From Hyperoodon ampullatus (Eukaryota > Chordata > Mammalia > Artiodactyla > Ziphiidae), in NCBI GenBank assembly GCA_949752795.1, contig OX457064.1, positions 41,908,368-41,972,367 of the forward strand: a stretch of DNA of 64,000 nucleotides. Direction: 5' to 3'. Position 1 is the stretch's first letter, and each line of letters opens with the position of its first letter. Shown here piece after piece: positions 11,401-26,416 of this stretch. The notes under the pieces were generated by a model, which saw nothing but the letters and a program-made list of their open reading frames with translations, was not told where the DNA came from and made no database searches. A program made the position numbers and the translations under genes.

Positions 11401-14400
11401 TATTAATTTGCCTCATAATCCTTTATTATCCTATGTGAGGAAATTAATGCCAGGCTTCATTTATTTTACATTAAAAAAATGACAATAAGGCAAAAACATG
11501 GCCTTCTTAGAGTTCTACCACAAATAAAGGCGAGCCAGGTATGATCCGCATCTCGTTAAACTGATGTGAGTTCTTATTCTAAAATCTTATGTAATATAGA
11601 AGGATTATAATATCAGAAATATTTAATGATCTAGAAAAGATCTATGAAACTTGCTTAAGGAGACATATCAAGAATAGATGGAGGGCTTCCCTGGTGGTGC
11701 AGTGGTTGAGAGTCCGCCTGCCGATGCAGGGGACGCGGGTTCGTGCCCTGGACTGGGAAGATCCCACATGCCGCGGAGCGGCTGGGCCTGTGAGCCATGG
11801 CCGCTGAACCTGCGCGTCCAGAGCCTGTGCTCCGCAACGGGAGGGGCCCCAACAGTGAGAGGCCCGCGTACCACCAAAAAAAAAAAAAAAAAAAAAGAAT
11901 AGATGGAAATGATATGCCACTGCTTTCATTGACAGAGATGTTCCTTATACTGTGTTGTTTGTATATATATTAAAAATAGATGTTTTATATTTATGCTGTT
12001 ACCAAGTTATTCATTCATTATCCTATTTTCTTTTTAAGTGTGTGTGACAGTTTCAAAGATTACATGTTCTAGAGCTGCGGAAACCAAAAAACATGCAATA
12101 CCAACTTCCTTAAGACTTAAGCCTAAAATATTTTTTCTTCCCTTGTGTTGGGGGAAAAAAAAAGTTTTAATTGCTCCCAAGAAGCACATGTTCTCTTTTC
12201 TTTCATTCCTTGGGTAGTGCCTATGATCAGAAGCCACAAGTGGGAATGAGGCCCTCCAACCCCCCAACACCATCCAGCACCCCAGTGTCCCCCCTGCACC
12301 ATGCGTCTCCCAACTCAGCTCACACTTCGAAACCTGACCGCGCCTTCCCAGCTCACCTCCCTCCGTCGCAGCCCATTCAAGACAGCAGCTACCCCATGGA
12401 CCACAGGTAACTGCAAGTACCATTTTAAAAAAATTTTTGGTTGGAGTATAGTTGATTTACAATGTTGTGTTAGTTTCTGCTATACAGCAAAGTGGTTAAG
12501 TTATACACATACATATATCCACTGTTTTTTTAGATTCTTTCCCATATAGGCCATTACAGAGTACTGGGTAGAGTTCCCTGTGTTATACAGTAGGTCCTTA
12601 TCAGTTACCTATTTTACATGTAGTAGTGTGTACGTGTTAATCCCAATCTCCCAGTTTATCCCTTCTCCCACCCTTACCCCCTGGTAACTGCAAGTACCAT
12701 TAAAAAAAAACAAACCAAAAAAAACCAACTGTTTTTAGCATTCTTGGAAGAAATTCCTATTACTACCAATTCCTAAGACCTATAGTAAATTCAAGGGGAG
12801 TGTATTAATTTTTCACATCTGTGCAAAATATTTTTAGGAAGAGCTTGCTCTATCTTTAGCTGTAAATAATTTGTGGAGAAGGTCATTTATAAACATTCCT
12901 TTATAAACATTTAAATTGGTTGCTAAAATGGAAAATTAATCTATATACTGACATTTGAACATTTCCCTTTCGCTTTGCTTGAATTAAATTGCTTCACTTA
13001 AACTTTAAATCAGATCATCCCATTTTTATGAGCATATGTGTGTACTTTTTCCATAAAGTTAGGAGACTAATTTTAGTAGGTGGCTTACAGAATTAGGTTC
13101 TTTACCTTAGATGAGTGGTTTAGCTGTACATAGTTTTGCAGAAGAAAATTTATTTGATAGAACTGTCTTTCCTCCTTTCCAAGTGATGAATATTTAATGT
13201 CAGTAGAGGCATGACGCTGAACACTGAGAATATAAAGAGGTAGAGACTCAATTAGTATTACTTAGAAAGGAACAAGGCAAGACACAACATAGAGCTAAAG
13301 AGAATGTTATGGTGGGTAATTCTCGACTCCTAGAGATGAAAAAATTCGTATTGAAATAAAATATTGGAGGACCTTTAGAGGCCTTAATAATACAACTTAA
13401 AACACAAGTCAATTATGTACAGCATCCTTTCTTCCCCTTCTACCTTGTACTTAAATAGAGTGAGTGGTATGCTGGTAAATGGTTAACAATGGGCTCTATG
13501 GGAGAAAACCCAAGGACCTTGATCTATAGCATTTGATGAGTCTGTGATGTAAATATTGCCCCCATGGCAGACTCCAGGGTATCACTGTGACAACCCTGAA
13601 TGTGGAATTGCAAAGAGATGTGTTGTAACATGCCATGAAACAGTATTTCTACCAAACAGATAATAGACATAACCTCTAGAGCATAATTAGTATAATTAGT
13701 AGTAAAATGTAGTAAAAGAATGAGGAAGTGATGAGTTTTGAGTGTTCTCTGCCTTTGTTTTAAATATAATTTTTAAATAATTTTAAATTTACATAATTTA
13801 ATTCTTAACAATGGCTGTGTTTAAGAGTTGGCTCCCAGAATTCCTGAAAATTTAACAATAAGCCCGTGCAAATTGGCTCTGACACACCATTATAAAAATA
13901 GCTCAGCCAGAGGAATCTCCCAGATCAGCAGAGGAAACCAGAAGATGTGCCACTGGCAGCTTTCTGAAAATAAGGGAATACTCAGATCTGCTTTTTATAG
14001 GTTATTTAATGGGACTCAATCTCAAGTTCAGTAACTCTTTTGATATGAAGGTAAGATGAAAGCATTCTTTCCAATGTGAGACCAAGTAATAACTTTCCTA
14101 CCTTGGTTTCCATCCCTGAGTCCTCTTGTGCTTTAGTTATGAAATGCTTCCCATTATCTTTCCCTTCTCACCCTGTGGACTTGAGACTTTGTGTAATGGT
14201 ATGTGCATCTGTGTAAACAGTTTTGTAAATACAGATGAAAGACATCGTATTGCCGGGTGGGCCATTAAACAGATGCACATTGTGCAGGGCTGAAAGGGAA
14301 AAAGAGGACGACAAAGAAAAGCAAGTTTTGTTTTGTCTACTTCTGGTGACTTCCCAGAGTTCTTGATAGCGCGTCTCACGCCTCAAATGAGGGCCAGAAT

Positions 14401-17400
14401 TAGAGATTGCATAGTCGGTGCTCTGTGCAGAATAGTTCTTTCTTATGGGAGGTGACTGCTGAACAAGCAGTATGGCTGTTTTTAGGTGACCTAACTTGAA
14501 ATGCTGTAGCCAAATCCATTTTAGTTTCTCTACTTGAAGTCAAATATTTGAGACTGAGAACAGCCGGCCCGGAACTAGAAGAGGGAAGCTCAGGGTCTTT
14601 TCCCACTGCACCCCACTGAGTGTTGAGGACAGCACCAGCTGGCCGATCCCAGGAAAATCTCTGAAGCCGTATGCTTCTGAGGAGGATTTCTTGGAGAGCT
14701 CTAGCCAACAAATGACAGTCCCTCAGTTATAATTGGCATATTTGCTCTGGGAACAGATCCTTTCCCCCAAATAGCCCCATCCAGCCGAGGCACCCCACCT
14801 CACTCTGGGAATGCTTCATGGCCAACTGGGCTGCACCCCGCTTCCTTTCCTCAGCCTCATTCTGCTCCTTGGGCCAGCCCTTTGGCACTTTTTCCTGAAC
14901 CCACTGTGCAGGAGCCCTGTCTCTTTTTCTCAATGTTTCCCACCACTTAGGCACTGTTTTTCTTTACCCAGGAGTTCATCAGCACGCTCTCCTTACCCAT
15001 GAACTCTCTCCAGAAAGCTTCTGGAGTCGCTTTCTCTTTACAGTTGGTCATAAGAATGATACCACAAACCTGTAGTTCCTTATGAAGCACGTGTGTTTGA
15101 TATATTCGTGGTCCTCAGTGAGTACCAACTGGAATCACGTTGCCTTGTGAAAACAAATGGCTTGATTTTTCAACAAAGCTTTTAGTAGAAGTATTATTAT
15201 CTTCCTTTGAAGGCTTCCCAAGTGAGCTGGTTTCTTTTTTTAACTTCAACTTACAATTTTCTTATTCATTCCTTGACAGTTCTTAATGATAATTTGTTTC
15301 TTTTTTTGGCTAATGAAATAAGCAAGAGAAGGGAAGTGAATGCAGTGCCAGTCAGCCTATTTTGCTCTATCTGAGTTTCTAAGTTTATTTTCTGCAGGTG
15401 TAGGTGGAATTTCAGTGCTTTCCATGGCAGCCAGAGAGGCTAGAGTTAAATCACAGGGTGGAGTGTTCTTAGAAATGCTAAAGCAATTGCCTTGCCATTC
15501 TTTCGCTTTTACCTTGTTTTCATTTAACGTTACCAAAATTAAATGTTAACTTTCCAAATTAAAGTCTGAGGAATGCTTTTGGGGGCGGGTGTGGGGGAGT
15601 TAATAGGCTTACATTTGCTCATAGAAATGTTGGATAGGTTATTTGTAAGAACTCCTGGGCATGTTTAGAGCTGTTAAATCTTTAATTAATCCACATCTTT
15701 GCGGTGGGTCAATGATATTAGGATGAGAAACACAGAACTGAACGATGAAGTGATGAGCCAATCAGTGCACAGGATAACCAAGAAGGAAGGAGCATAGAGA
15801 CTCTCAGCCTCCTGCCAAGGCCTCAGAACTTCCTCCTGACCTAACAGCACGACCTGTCCCAAAGCTATGTGATGCATGCATGTTCCGTCCATCACTGGAG
15901 GTCTGCTGTAACATTTTATGCTTATTTTTATCAACCTGATATTTTGTTTGAAGCTCTTGGAAGCCCGTGAGTTCTGTGTTGCTGTTTGACAGTATAGAAG
16001 TGTCTTTTAAAACTAGCTTGGATTTCAGTCTCTGTAATATTTCCCGGTTTAATTTCTCACTAGAATACAGTGTTATTTAGGACATTGTTGAAGATGTAAG
16101 AGTCCTGCACATTTGAGAAGAAAGTCATTCCCTTCTTGCTCCCTTGATAACTGATGGTAAGGGAAGGAAAACCAATAAGGAGGTTTTTATTTGGTTGATT
16201 TTGTTTATTGGTTGGTTGGTTAGTTTGATAACAGAATTAAAAGCTGGAGGCTGCAGTTTGAAATCAGATTCTTTCTGGTTCCCCTGTTTTGTTTTTCTTG
16301 TCTATAATTAATTTGAGACCCTCTTAATAAGGAAATCTGGTAAATGATCCAGTTGATTTCTAGTTGGGCATTTTAACTGTTAGAGTGTGTTATTTCTTGC
16401 AAACACTACAATGCTCTCCTAGCCTTCCCCGAAGCACATCTTTAACTTTTTGTCATGTACTGAAATGGTGCTGAATGGAACTAATTAGAAGGGGAACACA
16501 AGGTGTATTATGATTAGAAAGCACAGTGCTACTGACCCAGGAAGGAGATTTCTAGTCTTTGTTAAAGATTTACACTTCGGGTCAGCTGGTGTCATGTTCA
16601 TTAACTAAGCAGTTAAAAACGGTGCCAGTATTTTTAAAGGGTATTCCTTGTTACTATTTTATTTGAAACCTGCTCTCTTATTTCCCAGATTTCGCCGCCA
16701 ACTTTCTGAACCCTGTAATTCCTTTCCTCCTTTGCCGACAATGCCAAGGGAAGGACGTCCCATGTACCAACGGCAGATGTCTGAGCCAAACATTCCCTTC
16801 CCACCTCAAGGCTTTAAGCAGGAGTACCATGACCCAGTGTATGAACACAATACCATGGTTGGTGGTGCGGCCAGCCAAAGCTTCCCCCCTCCTCTGATGA
16901 TCAAACAGGAGCCCAGAGATTTTGCATATGATTCAGGTAGGCCTGTGCTTTAAGTTATGTTTAACATAAATCTTTTCACTTGCTTGTCAGTTTCATTCGT
17001 GATGGCCACACAGATTGGGTGGCTCCTGACCATTTTTTGGTGGAATCTTTCTGATTTATTCCTTCTTTGAATCTTTCTCTTGATGTGAAGGGTTGGACTG
17101 TCAAACCATTTTGGTATGAGCCAATGGGTGAAATAGTGTCTAGAAATGAAACCTGTCCAAAGAAGAATACAATTTGTAAAATTAGGCACACTCTCAGCCC
17201 AAGAGACGAACATGATCATTCTTTTCTTGATTCTGGGCTTTCTTTCCATTTGTTCCTGCTGCACTGTTTAATAACAATATTTACAGAAAGCAATATTCTT
17301 CTGTACTGAGTAACGTATTGCTTATAACTGTTTGTTTGTTTCTTTATTCTTGTGGCAAGATTCCAAGGGTCCAGAAGTAAGGATTCTTCCATATCGGGAG

Positions 17401-20400
17401 AGGAATAGCAAAAGTAGCAATAATAGACTTAGCTCTAGTCTCACTGAGCCCGAAAGATCTCACTAAGTAGTACGTCAAGATGGAGAATTGGGGTTTCCCG
17501 AAAGTAAAAAGCACTTATGTCTATTGTTAATGTTACCACCAACTTTGCCAATATTTGGCCTTAAGAACTCAGAAAAATTACTTAACTATTCTGTGCTCAT
17601 TTCCCTTGTTATAATCTCAAAATCAGGACACCTGCCTTTCAGAAATCTCAGGAATTTTGGGAAAAAGTATGAAATAAAAGCTAATGCTTCTAAGAGGGGC
17701 ACCAGGCAAAATATTACTAACGTTATTGTAAGCATGGTCAATAGATGGTTGTGGACTTAAAAATATTTGAAAACAATGTGACTTCCTTTCATCTGGATGC
17801 AAAGTTATGGATGTTCTTTATGAAGGAACTATTGCTTCTCTAGGCATAACTCTGCTCAGTTTTTCTATCGGTTGTACTTGAGGAAAGAAAATTGTCTCCT
17901 GGTCTTAAGTTTCCAACTTGCATAAAGTTACCTGTTTTATTATAAACTGGTCTTAAAGCTCAGCAAGAAGGAGCCCTACCACTGAGAGTCTCCCTCTGGC
18001 CACCCTTCCTCATTGGACAAGAAGTTGAAACGGACTAAGGGGAATTGCCCACTGAGAGGCTATACCTCTACTTCTGGAAGGTATACCAGTTACCCAGGAC
18101 CCATGAATTCCCTGCCCAGCCAGCCTTGAGTCCACTTCCAGGGCCTGAGCAAGTTTATCCCAGGCCTAGTTTTCTGAAGGCAGAGCACACTGTTCCTGTG
18201 TATACGTCTAGGTCCAAGGAGGTGGCCAAGGGACAGCTGCTTGTGGGAGGATGAGGATGAAGCTTGGTTGTGCCCGTATGTTTGGTGTGTGAGGCCCCTG
18301 TGGTGTGGAACAAGGTGGGGTTGAGGGATAGGAAGAGAGGCAGGAAGGGGGTGGGGAGGGGCCGGGGTCTGAAGACTGAAAACTGGCTCCATACCATCCT
18401 CTTTCAGCACTAATCCTAGAGATTTCCCCAAATTCTAGGTTTGGCCTGGCCTTCCAAGTTGTTATGTTGTTATAGTTTCAAGGACTAGGAGGAGAGACAT
18501 ATTTATTTATCGGTTTGTTTGGCTGGTTTATAGTTTAAAATTTTAAACATATGGTGTGAGGAACTGTACTTGAATGCTTGTCCCAGGCCCTGTAATTTGG
18601 AGACGGTCCTAGAATGTACCATAGTGTTTACACTTTAGAACCTTTTATGTTTGTCCATGATTTACAGGCATAATTAAGAACTGTGCACTACAATGGGCTT
18701 TATTATAGATACGATTCATTTTTCTCTGCAAGTTTCTAGTCCTGTTAACTGATGTTATCCTTACTCTCCAAACCAAATTTTAATTTGCTACACAGTTTTT
18801 TGAATTCATCGTGATTTCAAGAAACTTTACATGGAAATCAGTTAAAATAGCCCAAATAATTGGTTCAAAAGGACTTGTAGGGCATAGCATTTTTAGAAAT
18901 TTCTTTGTGTTTTTTAGAAATGTTTTTATATGTATAAAGATTATCATTGAAATCATTTTCTTGATTCTGTGGTTTTCCATACATATATATATACACATAT
19001 ACACACACATATATATATTCTCCTTATATTTATATTGTATATAAAATTATATATAACATGATGTTGAAGACGTGTAACTTTTCTTAAGAAGATGTGAACC
19101 AAACAAGAAAAAGATTTAAATAATCCATTGAGGGCAAAAAAGTAGGAACTGGGGCTGTGAGGTTTAATTGCATTATTTGTGGACCATATATAATATGAAT
19201 TTCAGAGTCAGCCACGGTCTGACCCTCAAAAGCACAGATTCAGTCACTTCTAACCTAAAGAAGGATAGTCCATTCCTTAGCTCAATCTGCTATAGTAAAA
19301 TACCATCAGTGGGAAAGCTGAAGTAACAGACATTTAACTTTCACAGTTCTACAGGCTGGGAAGTCCAAGATCAAGGTGCGAGAAGATTCATTTCCTGGTG
19401 AGGCCTCTCTTCCTGGCTTTGCAGATGGCTACTTACTCACTGTGTCCTCATGCGGCAGAGAGAGGGCTCTTATCTCTCTTCCTCTTCTTTTATGAGGACA
19501 CTAATTCCACCATGGGGGCCCTACCCTCATGACCTAGTCTTATTCTAATTACCTCTCAAAGCCCCCGCCCCCCTCCAAATACCATCACTTTTGGCATTAG
19601 GGCTTCATAATGAATTATGGGGGACACGATCATTCAGTCTATAACAGTCCAGTATCCTATTTTAAAGGTACATAGGGCATCTCTTTTGTAAGTTGCCATA
19701 AACCTTGCAAATGACTTGTGGAATATTTGTTTAATATTTGAGAAGCTGTTAATTTATGTTACTTTCTCCCCTGTAAATTATATTTCAAATTGCTAAAGTT
19801 GGACAACATCTTTGAATTCTAATTTCAGTATTGCCATTAAGATACACTTCAGTTTTGCTTGAATAGTTAAATAGTAAAGTTGTATCTTCTGGATGGATGT
19901 GGTCTAAAGAACTGTAGTTACTGTGTAACCAGGGCAGATGAAAAATTAACCTGTGTGTTTCAAAATATGTTTTACTGGCCACCAAATTGCTGCAATTAAG
20001 TTGACGCATCTGTATACGTCATACATTGCCGTCAACAAGTACGATCTCCAGATGTTTTGTTTTGTTGTCATTAGTTCTTTCATCCTTGCTGACAGAATAT
20101 TAAATAACCTTTTTAGGAAATCTAATGTATTTATCACTGAATCATTAAGTTCTTTGTTCACTTATTGATGTTGAACAAGTAGCACATTAGAAAATACTTC
20201 ATGTGATTTAAAGACAATGCAAAAAACGTTTCATAGTCCATTTACTCAGCATCTGTGATCCAAAGGTTGTCCTTTAAGAAGGCCTCTAGAACTCGTTATT
20301 GCTTAATTCAATATAACATAAATGTTGTGAAAATAAAAGAAGCTTTGTAAGTGAAAAGGTAGCATGATTATGCTCTAATAAAGCCTGACATTAATTATGA

Positions 20401-23400
20401 TATGGGAAATGGAAGGTCTATTACTTATAATTATAATTACAGGAATGCAATTTCAACTGCTGAGTATTTAAGCTAAAAAATTGCAAAATATTATGTTAGT
20501 AGAGTAGAAATTTTTATTCAGGAAAAGGGACAAATCTTGGATCAGAAGACACTGAGGAGATAAAAAAAAATTGATATTTAGGGCCAATTTGGTGAACCAG
20601 TACAGTGTGATCATGATTATATGATATTAAGTTCTCAGCAGTCCAATTGCATCTATTATTGTTGTTTTTCTCCTCTGTTTCTCTAGCCTAATAGTGCTGC
20701 ATAAAGCAGGACACAGGTTTTTTGTTGGTTGGTTGGTTTTTCTTGAATCCAACCTGATTCCTCTCTTTTGCCCCTATGACCAAGTGACCATGTAAAAAGC
20801 ATTGAATAAGCATTGTGCGCTTCATATGGATGCAATGCTCCATCTTCATAAAATCGTGGCTATTTTCCCATTTTCATGCTTGCATATGAGGTTTTGCAGA
20901 TTCAAAATGCCCAATGAGGTAAATATTTTAGATACTCACAACATATTTTATTAGAGTTGTATGTGTTCGTTGATTCGTCTTTTGTTTTGGTTTTGGTTTT
21001 GGACAGCTTCGGGTAGTAATTTTTAGGAGGGTGGTGGGCACATGAAACTAAAGTTTGACTCAAGAAAATATCAGCACACAATGTTCATGTGCTTTGATTA
21101 GTAGGTATTTTCACTCTCAGAAAATTATCTTAAGGAAGGGGAGATGCAGGATGAATGTTTAGGGGGGGAGGAATATTACAGAGTAATTGAATGGTAATGT
21201 AAGTTATGGCTATCAATAACAGAAATATTATGCAGCCATTAGAAGTCAGGTTTTAAAAAATATTTAGTGAAATGAGACTATTGAGTAAAAAAAATTATAA
21301 GTGTAAAGCCCGACTCATGAAAAATAAGACTCAGGACAGAAATACTATGGTTATATATGCGTGGTGCTATTATAGGCAATATTTATTTTGTCTGTAAAGT
21401 GCTTTGTCTTTCAATAGGGCTTACGTACTGCTTTCCTAATCAGACAGAGTACGTATTATATTTTATAGTATCAACCAATTTAGAGTTAAAGAAAAAAAGT
21501 GTCCAAATTAATCACATCAGTCCTATAAGTGAAAAGAATGCTAAGTTAAGGATGACATAGTCTCATTCATTGCAAACCTGACTTTCTATTCGTTTGTTTC
21601 CAGGACTGCCTTAGAGAGGGAGGAGAATGAATATGCTCCTTGTCGGGTTTCAGGTTCATCCCTGCACTGTTCTTGCAGTCCCATCATTTAATGTTATTAC
21701 GTTCCTTTGCATTTTGGGGTGTCTTAAAAATCTTAACCTAGGAGTTGATTGGAGGGGGTGATACATTAATAAGGTGTTTTTTAACACTCAGCGCCTATTC
21801 TATTACTTTAATTAGTTTAAAAGATACCTTCCAGCCCTGTGATGCAGCAGTTTAAGCTAGGAGCTGGGAAAGAAGAGGGGACAGAGAACTTTCAGGGACA
21901 GAATAAGGTTTCTGAAATAAGAAAAAGGGGGAAAGCATGTGCTTGGAGCTTCAGGAGAGGAGGAAGTAGTTGGAGAGGGTAGAGGAGAAAGCTGACGTCA
22001 TGTTTTCTGAAGAAAAAGTTTCTGTATTTTTTAATTGTGTTTTTTAGGGCCATGAGTCCTGGTACTGATGAGGCCTTCTTTCAGTTTGGAGGCATGTCGC
22101 ATTTACGTGGTAGTAAATGTTAGCATTATTTTCAGTTGGGAAATTGACACAAATAGCTGTTTCATAGAGTCATAAATCTTTAAACTCATGAAAGCTCTGG
22201 GGTATCACCGAATTCACATTCCTTCTTTACGCCCTATTGTACAGATAAAATGTCCGAGGCTCATTCAAGTTAACTTACCATCAGTTACAAAGGTGTTTTG
22301 TGAAACAGCCAAAACCAGAACCAAGGTTTTCTTATTCTTAGTTTAGTGCACAGTCCACAACCTATCTTTCTATATAATTGTCCAAAATAAAGTACTTTAA
22401 TCCACAATTTGTTAGATATATTATTTATTCTTTTCTCTAATTCTTAGAATGAGTATTTGCCTATGTCTTTTTTTTTTTTTCTTTTTTTTTGCGGTACGCG
22501 GGCCTCTCACTGTTGTGGCCTCTCCCGTTGCGGAGCACAGGCTCTGGACACGCAGGCTCAGCGGCCATGGCTCACGGGCCCAGCCGCTCCGCGGCATGTG
22601 GGATCTTCCCTGACCGGGGCACGAACCTGTGTCCCCTGAATCGACAGGCGGACTCTCAACCACTGCGCCACCAGGGAAGCCCTTGCCTATGTCTTTTAAA
22701 AGCTCTATGTGACCCAGGGCAAAGAAAGCATTTGTATTAAAACTTAAGGTGTGCTTTTCCTAAGTTGGGGGTATTTGTTTCACATTAGACAGCCCCCAGA
22801 TTTTATTCTAACTGTTAGGTGCTCACTGTTGTAAGATAGGAAAATATAAAACTTCAAATGATATTTCAGATTAAAATGTGTTCTATTTCCTTTTTAAAAA
22901 TACACCATAAACATTATCAAAAATTGAGATTGTCAGAGAAGTAACTTTTCCTGATAGTTCTTCTGGAAAAGGCTGAACAGTAATTAGAAGGAAAAGTATC
23001 AAACTGATGGCCTAGCCAGCTCTAAAATTCTTTGATTGATTTTATAAACTTTGAGTTTGTCTGAGCCTTCTTTCTTATTGGACTTCACCCTTTGTTAAAA
23101 CACTTGATAGCTTGATGGCTTAAAATTTAACTATAAGAGTCATTTTCAAACTTTTGTCAGCTGAATCTATTTTTCAGCAGAAAACTTATGAAGGACTGCG
23201 GTATCTAAAACAGATACGGGACTTCCCTGGCGGTCCAGTGGTTGGAATTCCACGCTTCCACTGCAGAGGGCGAGGGTTCGATCCCTGGTTGGGGAACTAA
23301 GATCCCACATACTGCGTGGCATGGCCAAAAAATTTAAAAACAAAAGAACATATAAGGAAAGCTTACATTTGGAAAAATAAGACGGGCCTTTTCTATCTTT

Positions 23401-26366
23401 CATTTTTAAATCCTAGTAACCCTTCCCAAGTTCTCCATATACTTCATCACCTTAGGACTTTGGTGAAGGCCAATAGACAAGCCTTCAAATTTAGAGAGTA
23501 ATCATCTGTACTTAGCATGTAGAAAAATAATATGTAGGCAGAGAAATGATAAAATAAATGCACAATACTTAGCTCATGTTAAATATGTTAAAACTAGGAA
23601 TACGTTTAACTTTCATCTGTGAGAGCTGACAAATATATCTGGTACTCACATAGGTCCAAGCTGGCACTGTAGTCATAAGAGTTAAATAGTTTTGCGTTTC
23701 TGAAATGGCGAGAGAAGATTTTTTTTTTCTAATAAATTTATTTATTTATTTATTTATTTATTTTTGGCTGTGTTGGGTCTTCGTTTCTGTGCGAGGGCTT
23801 TCTCTAGTTGTGGCAAGCGGGGGCCACTCTTCATCGCGGTGCACGGGCCTCTCACTGTCGCGGCCCCTCTTGTTGCGGAGCACAGGCTCCAGACGCGCAG
23901 GCTCAGTAGTTGTGGCTCACCGGCCCAGTTGCTCCGTGGCGTGTGGGATCTTCCCAGACCAGGGCTCGAACCCATGTCCCCTGCATCGGCAGGCAGATTC
24001 TCAACCACTGCACCACCAGGGAAGCCCCCGAGGGAGGATTTTTATGTTGTAAATGTTATTCTGTGTTTTGCTGCGTTGATGGGTACTCATCTTAAATAGC
24101 AGAGAAAATAGTGAAGTAATTCCTAATGCTGCTCTTAGTGAGCATTGCTTGGGATTCCCGTTGCAGAATTTAGAATATGGTTTTAAGGTTAAAGTTATAG
24201 GATGAAATCAGTAGATAATAGAGCAAGAAAAACATAATTGTTTTCTGCAGCCACATAGAAATATGAGTAAATAGTGCTTTATGTGTTTGGAGATGATTTG
24301 TCAGGGCCTCAATCAACTGGCTCACCTTGCACAAAATTACAAAAAAACAAAAACCAAAAAACGCCAAAATTCAGTAGGCAAAATGTACTCAGTACATTTA
24401 TTTCTAAATGTTACTATTATGATTGTTACTACTACTACTGTAGTAATAGCTCAGAAATTCTGTCATCAGGATATATTATTTTTTAATGATTTTTTATTAT
24501 TTTTTATTTATTTTATTATTTATTATTTTTTCAGAGGGGATATATATTTTAGGGAAACTAACCTCATATATATTTTATAATAAATGTTCTTATATGTTTT
24601 CTGAACAATTGAGTTATACATAAGTAAACAACCAAAAATATTGTTCAAGAAATACAAGGAATGCAGTGATGACAAAAGGAAACTGTTGAAAAATGCTCAT
24701 TAAAGTTGGATGGAACAGAGAGAAGAGAAGTAAAGGCTAGTGATATTTATTTTGAACTTCCAGGCTTGCCATAAACTAGCTTCTTCATTTCTGAAATGGA
24801 AGGCCCCATGACTGATAATTATAACTTTAATTTTTTAAAATATGAAATAAAAACATTTAGAAATATTAAGCTTTACTTCATCACTTTTACTCGCATATCT
24901 TTGAACCACCTTAAAAACTAATTCTTAAAAGAATACTGAAATTTTTTAAAGCCAAGAAAAGAGAATGTTATTTAAGAATTAATAATTGAATGTACGTTGA
25001 CTCTTCAGTGGTCTTTCTCTGTTCCATGTTTTCTCTGGATGATAGATTATAGGATTCCTTATTATCTCCCCTCCTGGCTGTGTCAAGTATTTTAATTTTA
25101 GTTTAAAGTTAAATATGGTGGTAACTTGATTTATTCTCTATCACTTTATTAGCCAGATCTTAGAAATTGGAAGATAAATTATAACGCCATAGTAGAAAAT
25201 CGTGCACACGTTTAAAACCAAAGACCATGTATTTTTCATGTTTCTCCTCATTCCTTCTTCTATAGGCATAGCAAAGATCCTATGAGAAATCAGTTAGAGA
25301 TATATTCAGGGATTGTTGACTGCAACCATTTCCCAAAATGGCTTCAGGTCACTGGAAGAGAAAAGTATTTTCTTCCCTCTGGAGTCAAGGACCAAGTTAC
25401 AGATGGCTGATAAAACCCATTATATGTTTTAACAGTGTTTGGTATTGGACTGACTCTTTTCAAATCATTCCCATAATTGCTCATAAATAGTTTTCTTCCC
25501 TCCTAAAAATTCTAGGTATTTTTAAGCATTACCATCTTTAGTAATTTCCAGCACAGCAATGATTATGGCTCCATGAACTTTGGCTTTTTGTACCCGATGT
25601 TTAACACTCCCAAAGGCCAAGCCTTGGCCCTACTCCATTACTAAGCATCATTTGCTTATGGCCACATTTTCTCCTAAAACATGGCAGCTGATTTTTTTCC
25701 CTCCTAACTTTGAAACCATTGCTCCAAGAATTTCAAGTGGAGAATCACTTGGGAATTTAAAGGAATGAGCTATTGATCCTTCAGAAAAAATTAACATCTT
25801 ACCTGTTTCTCTAGCATCCAAATATACTTTTCTTTTTCTCAGTGTGTGATTTGTGGACTAGTAGATCACTTAATCTCTGATTTTTAGGTGCTTAAATTGT
25901 GAAAAGTGACAGTGATGCCTTCCTAATTGATTTTGTTATTATAATAGAGCTCACAATTTGACTTTGCTTTATATTGCTTAGCAGATCTCGTATGAGTTTT
26001 CCTCATTCAGTTCTGGGTGAAAATAGCAAATCTCCCCAAACAGTACTTTGGTCCACTCTATCAGTTTTTCTAAGAAATACTTCAGTATGCTCTAAATCTA
26101 CAGTTACAGTAAGTGGCATTGGCTAGTGATTTGATTTGAGAATTGAGACTATGGTCTGGATTTACTCTTTATGCATTAACACAGGTCAAATGGACAGGGA
26201 CTGTATTTTAAGTCAGTAATGGAAGGCTGAAGGCTGTCTTAAACCAATCATATCAGTTTTACCCATGACTGATTGATCCCTAGGGGCAGAGCCCTGTAAG
26301 CATTTCTCTTACATGAATGGACTCTATAGAGCCTGGAGTTTCATTCATAAAATGGAGACTGAAAGG

Positions 26367-26416
<50 letters not shown>

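Larger units (their letters stand above)
8432..12217 (+). other. ETV1 intron
   Basis: It is bounded by GTAAAG and GGGTAG. It holds a minus CHR SINE (8646-8970), a short plus SINE (9061-9200), a GA repeat (9242-9262), an antisense LINE-1 end (9871-10165) and a plus CHR-2 SINE (11683-11895). The 1.5 kb from 10166 to 11682 is AT-rich with no feature seen. Confidence 0.85.

Noticed and set aside
12034..12423. 129-codon frame on the minus strand
   Set aside because: It is the antisense shadow of the ETV1 exon at 12218-12406.
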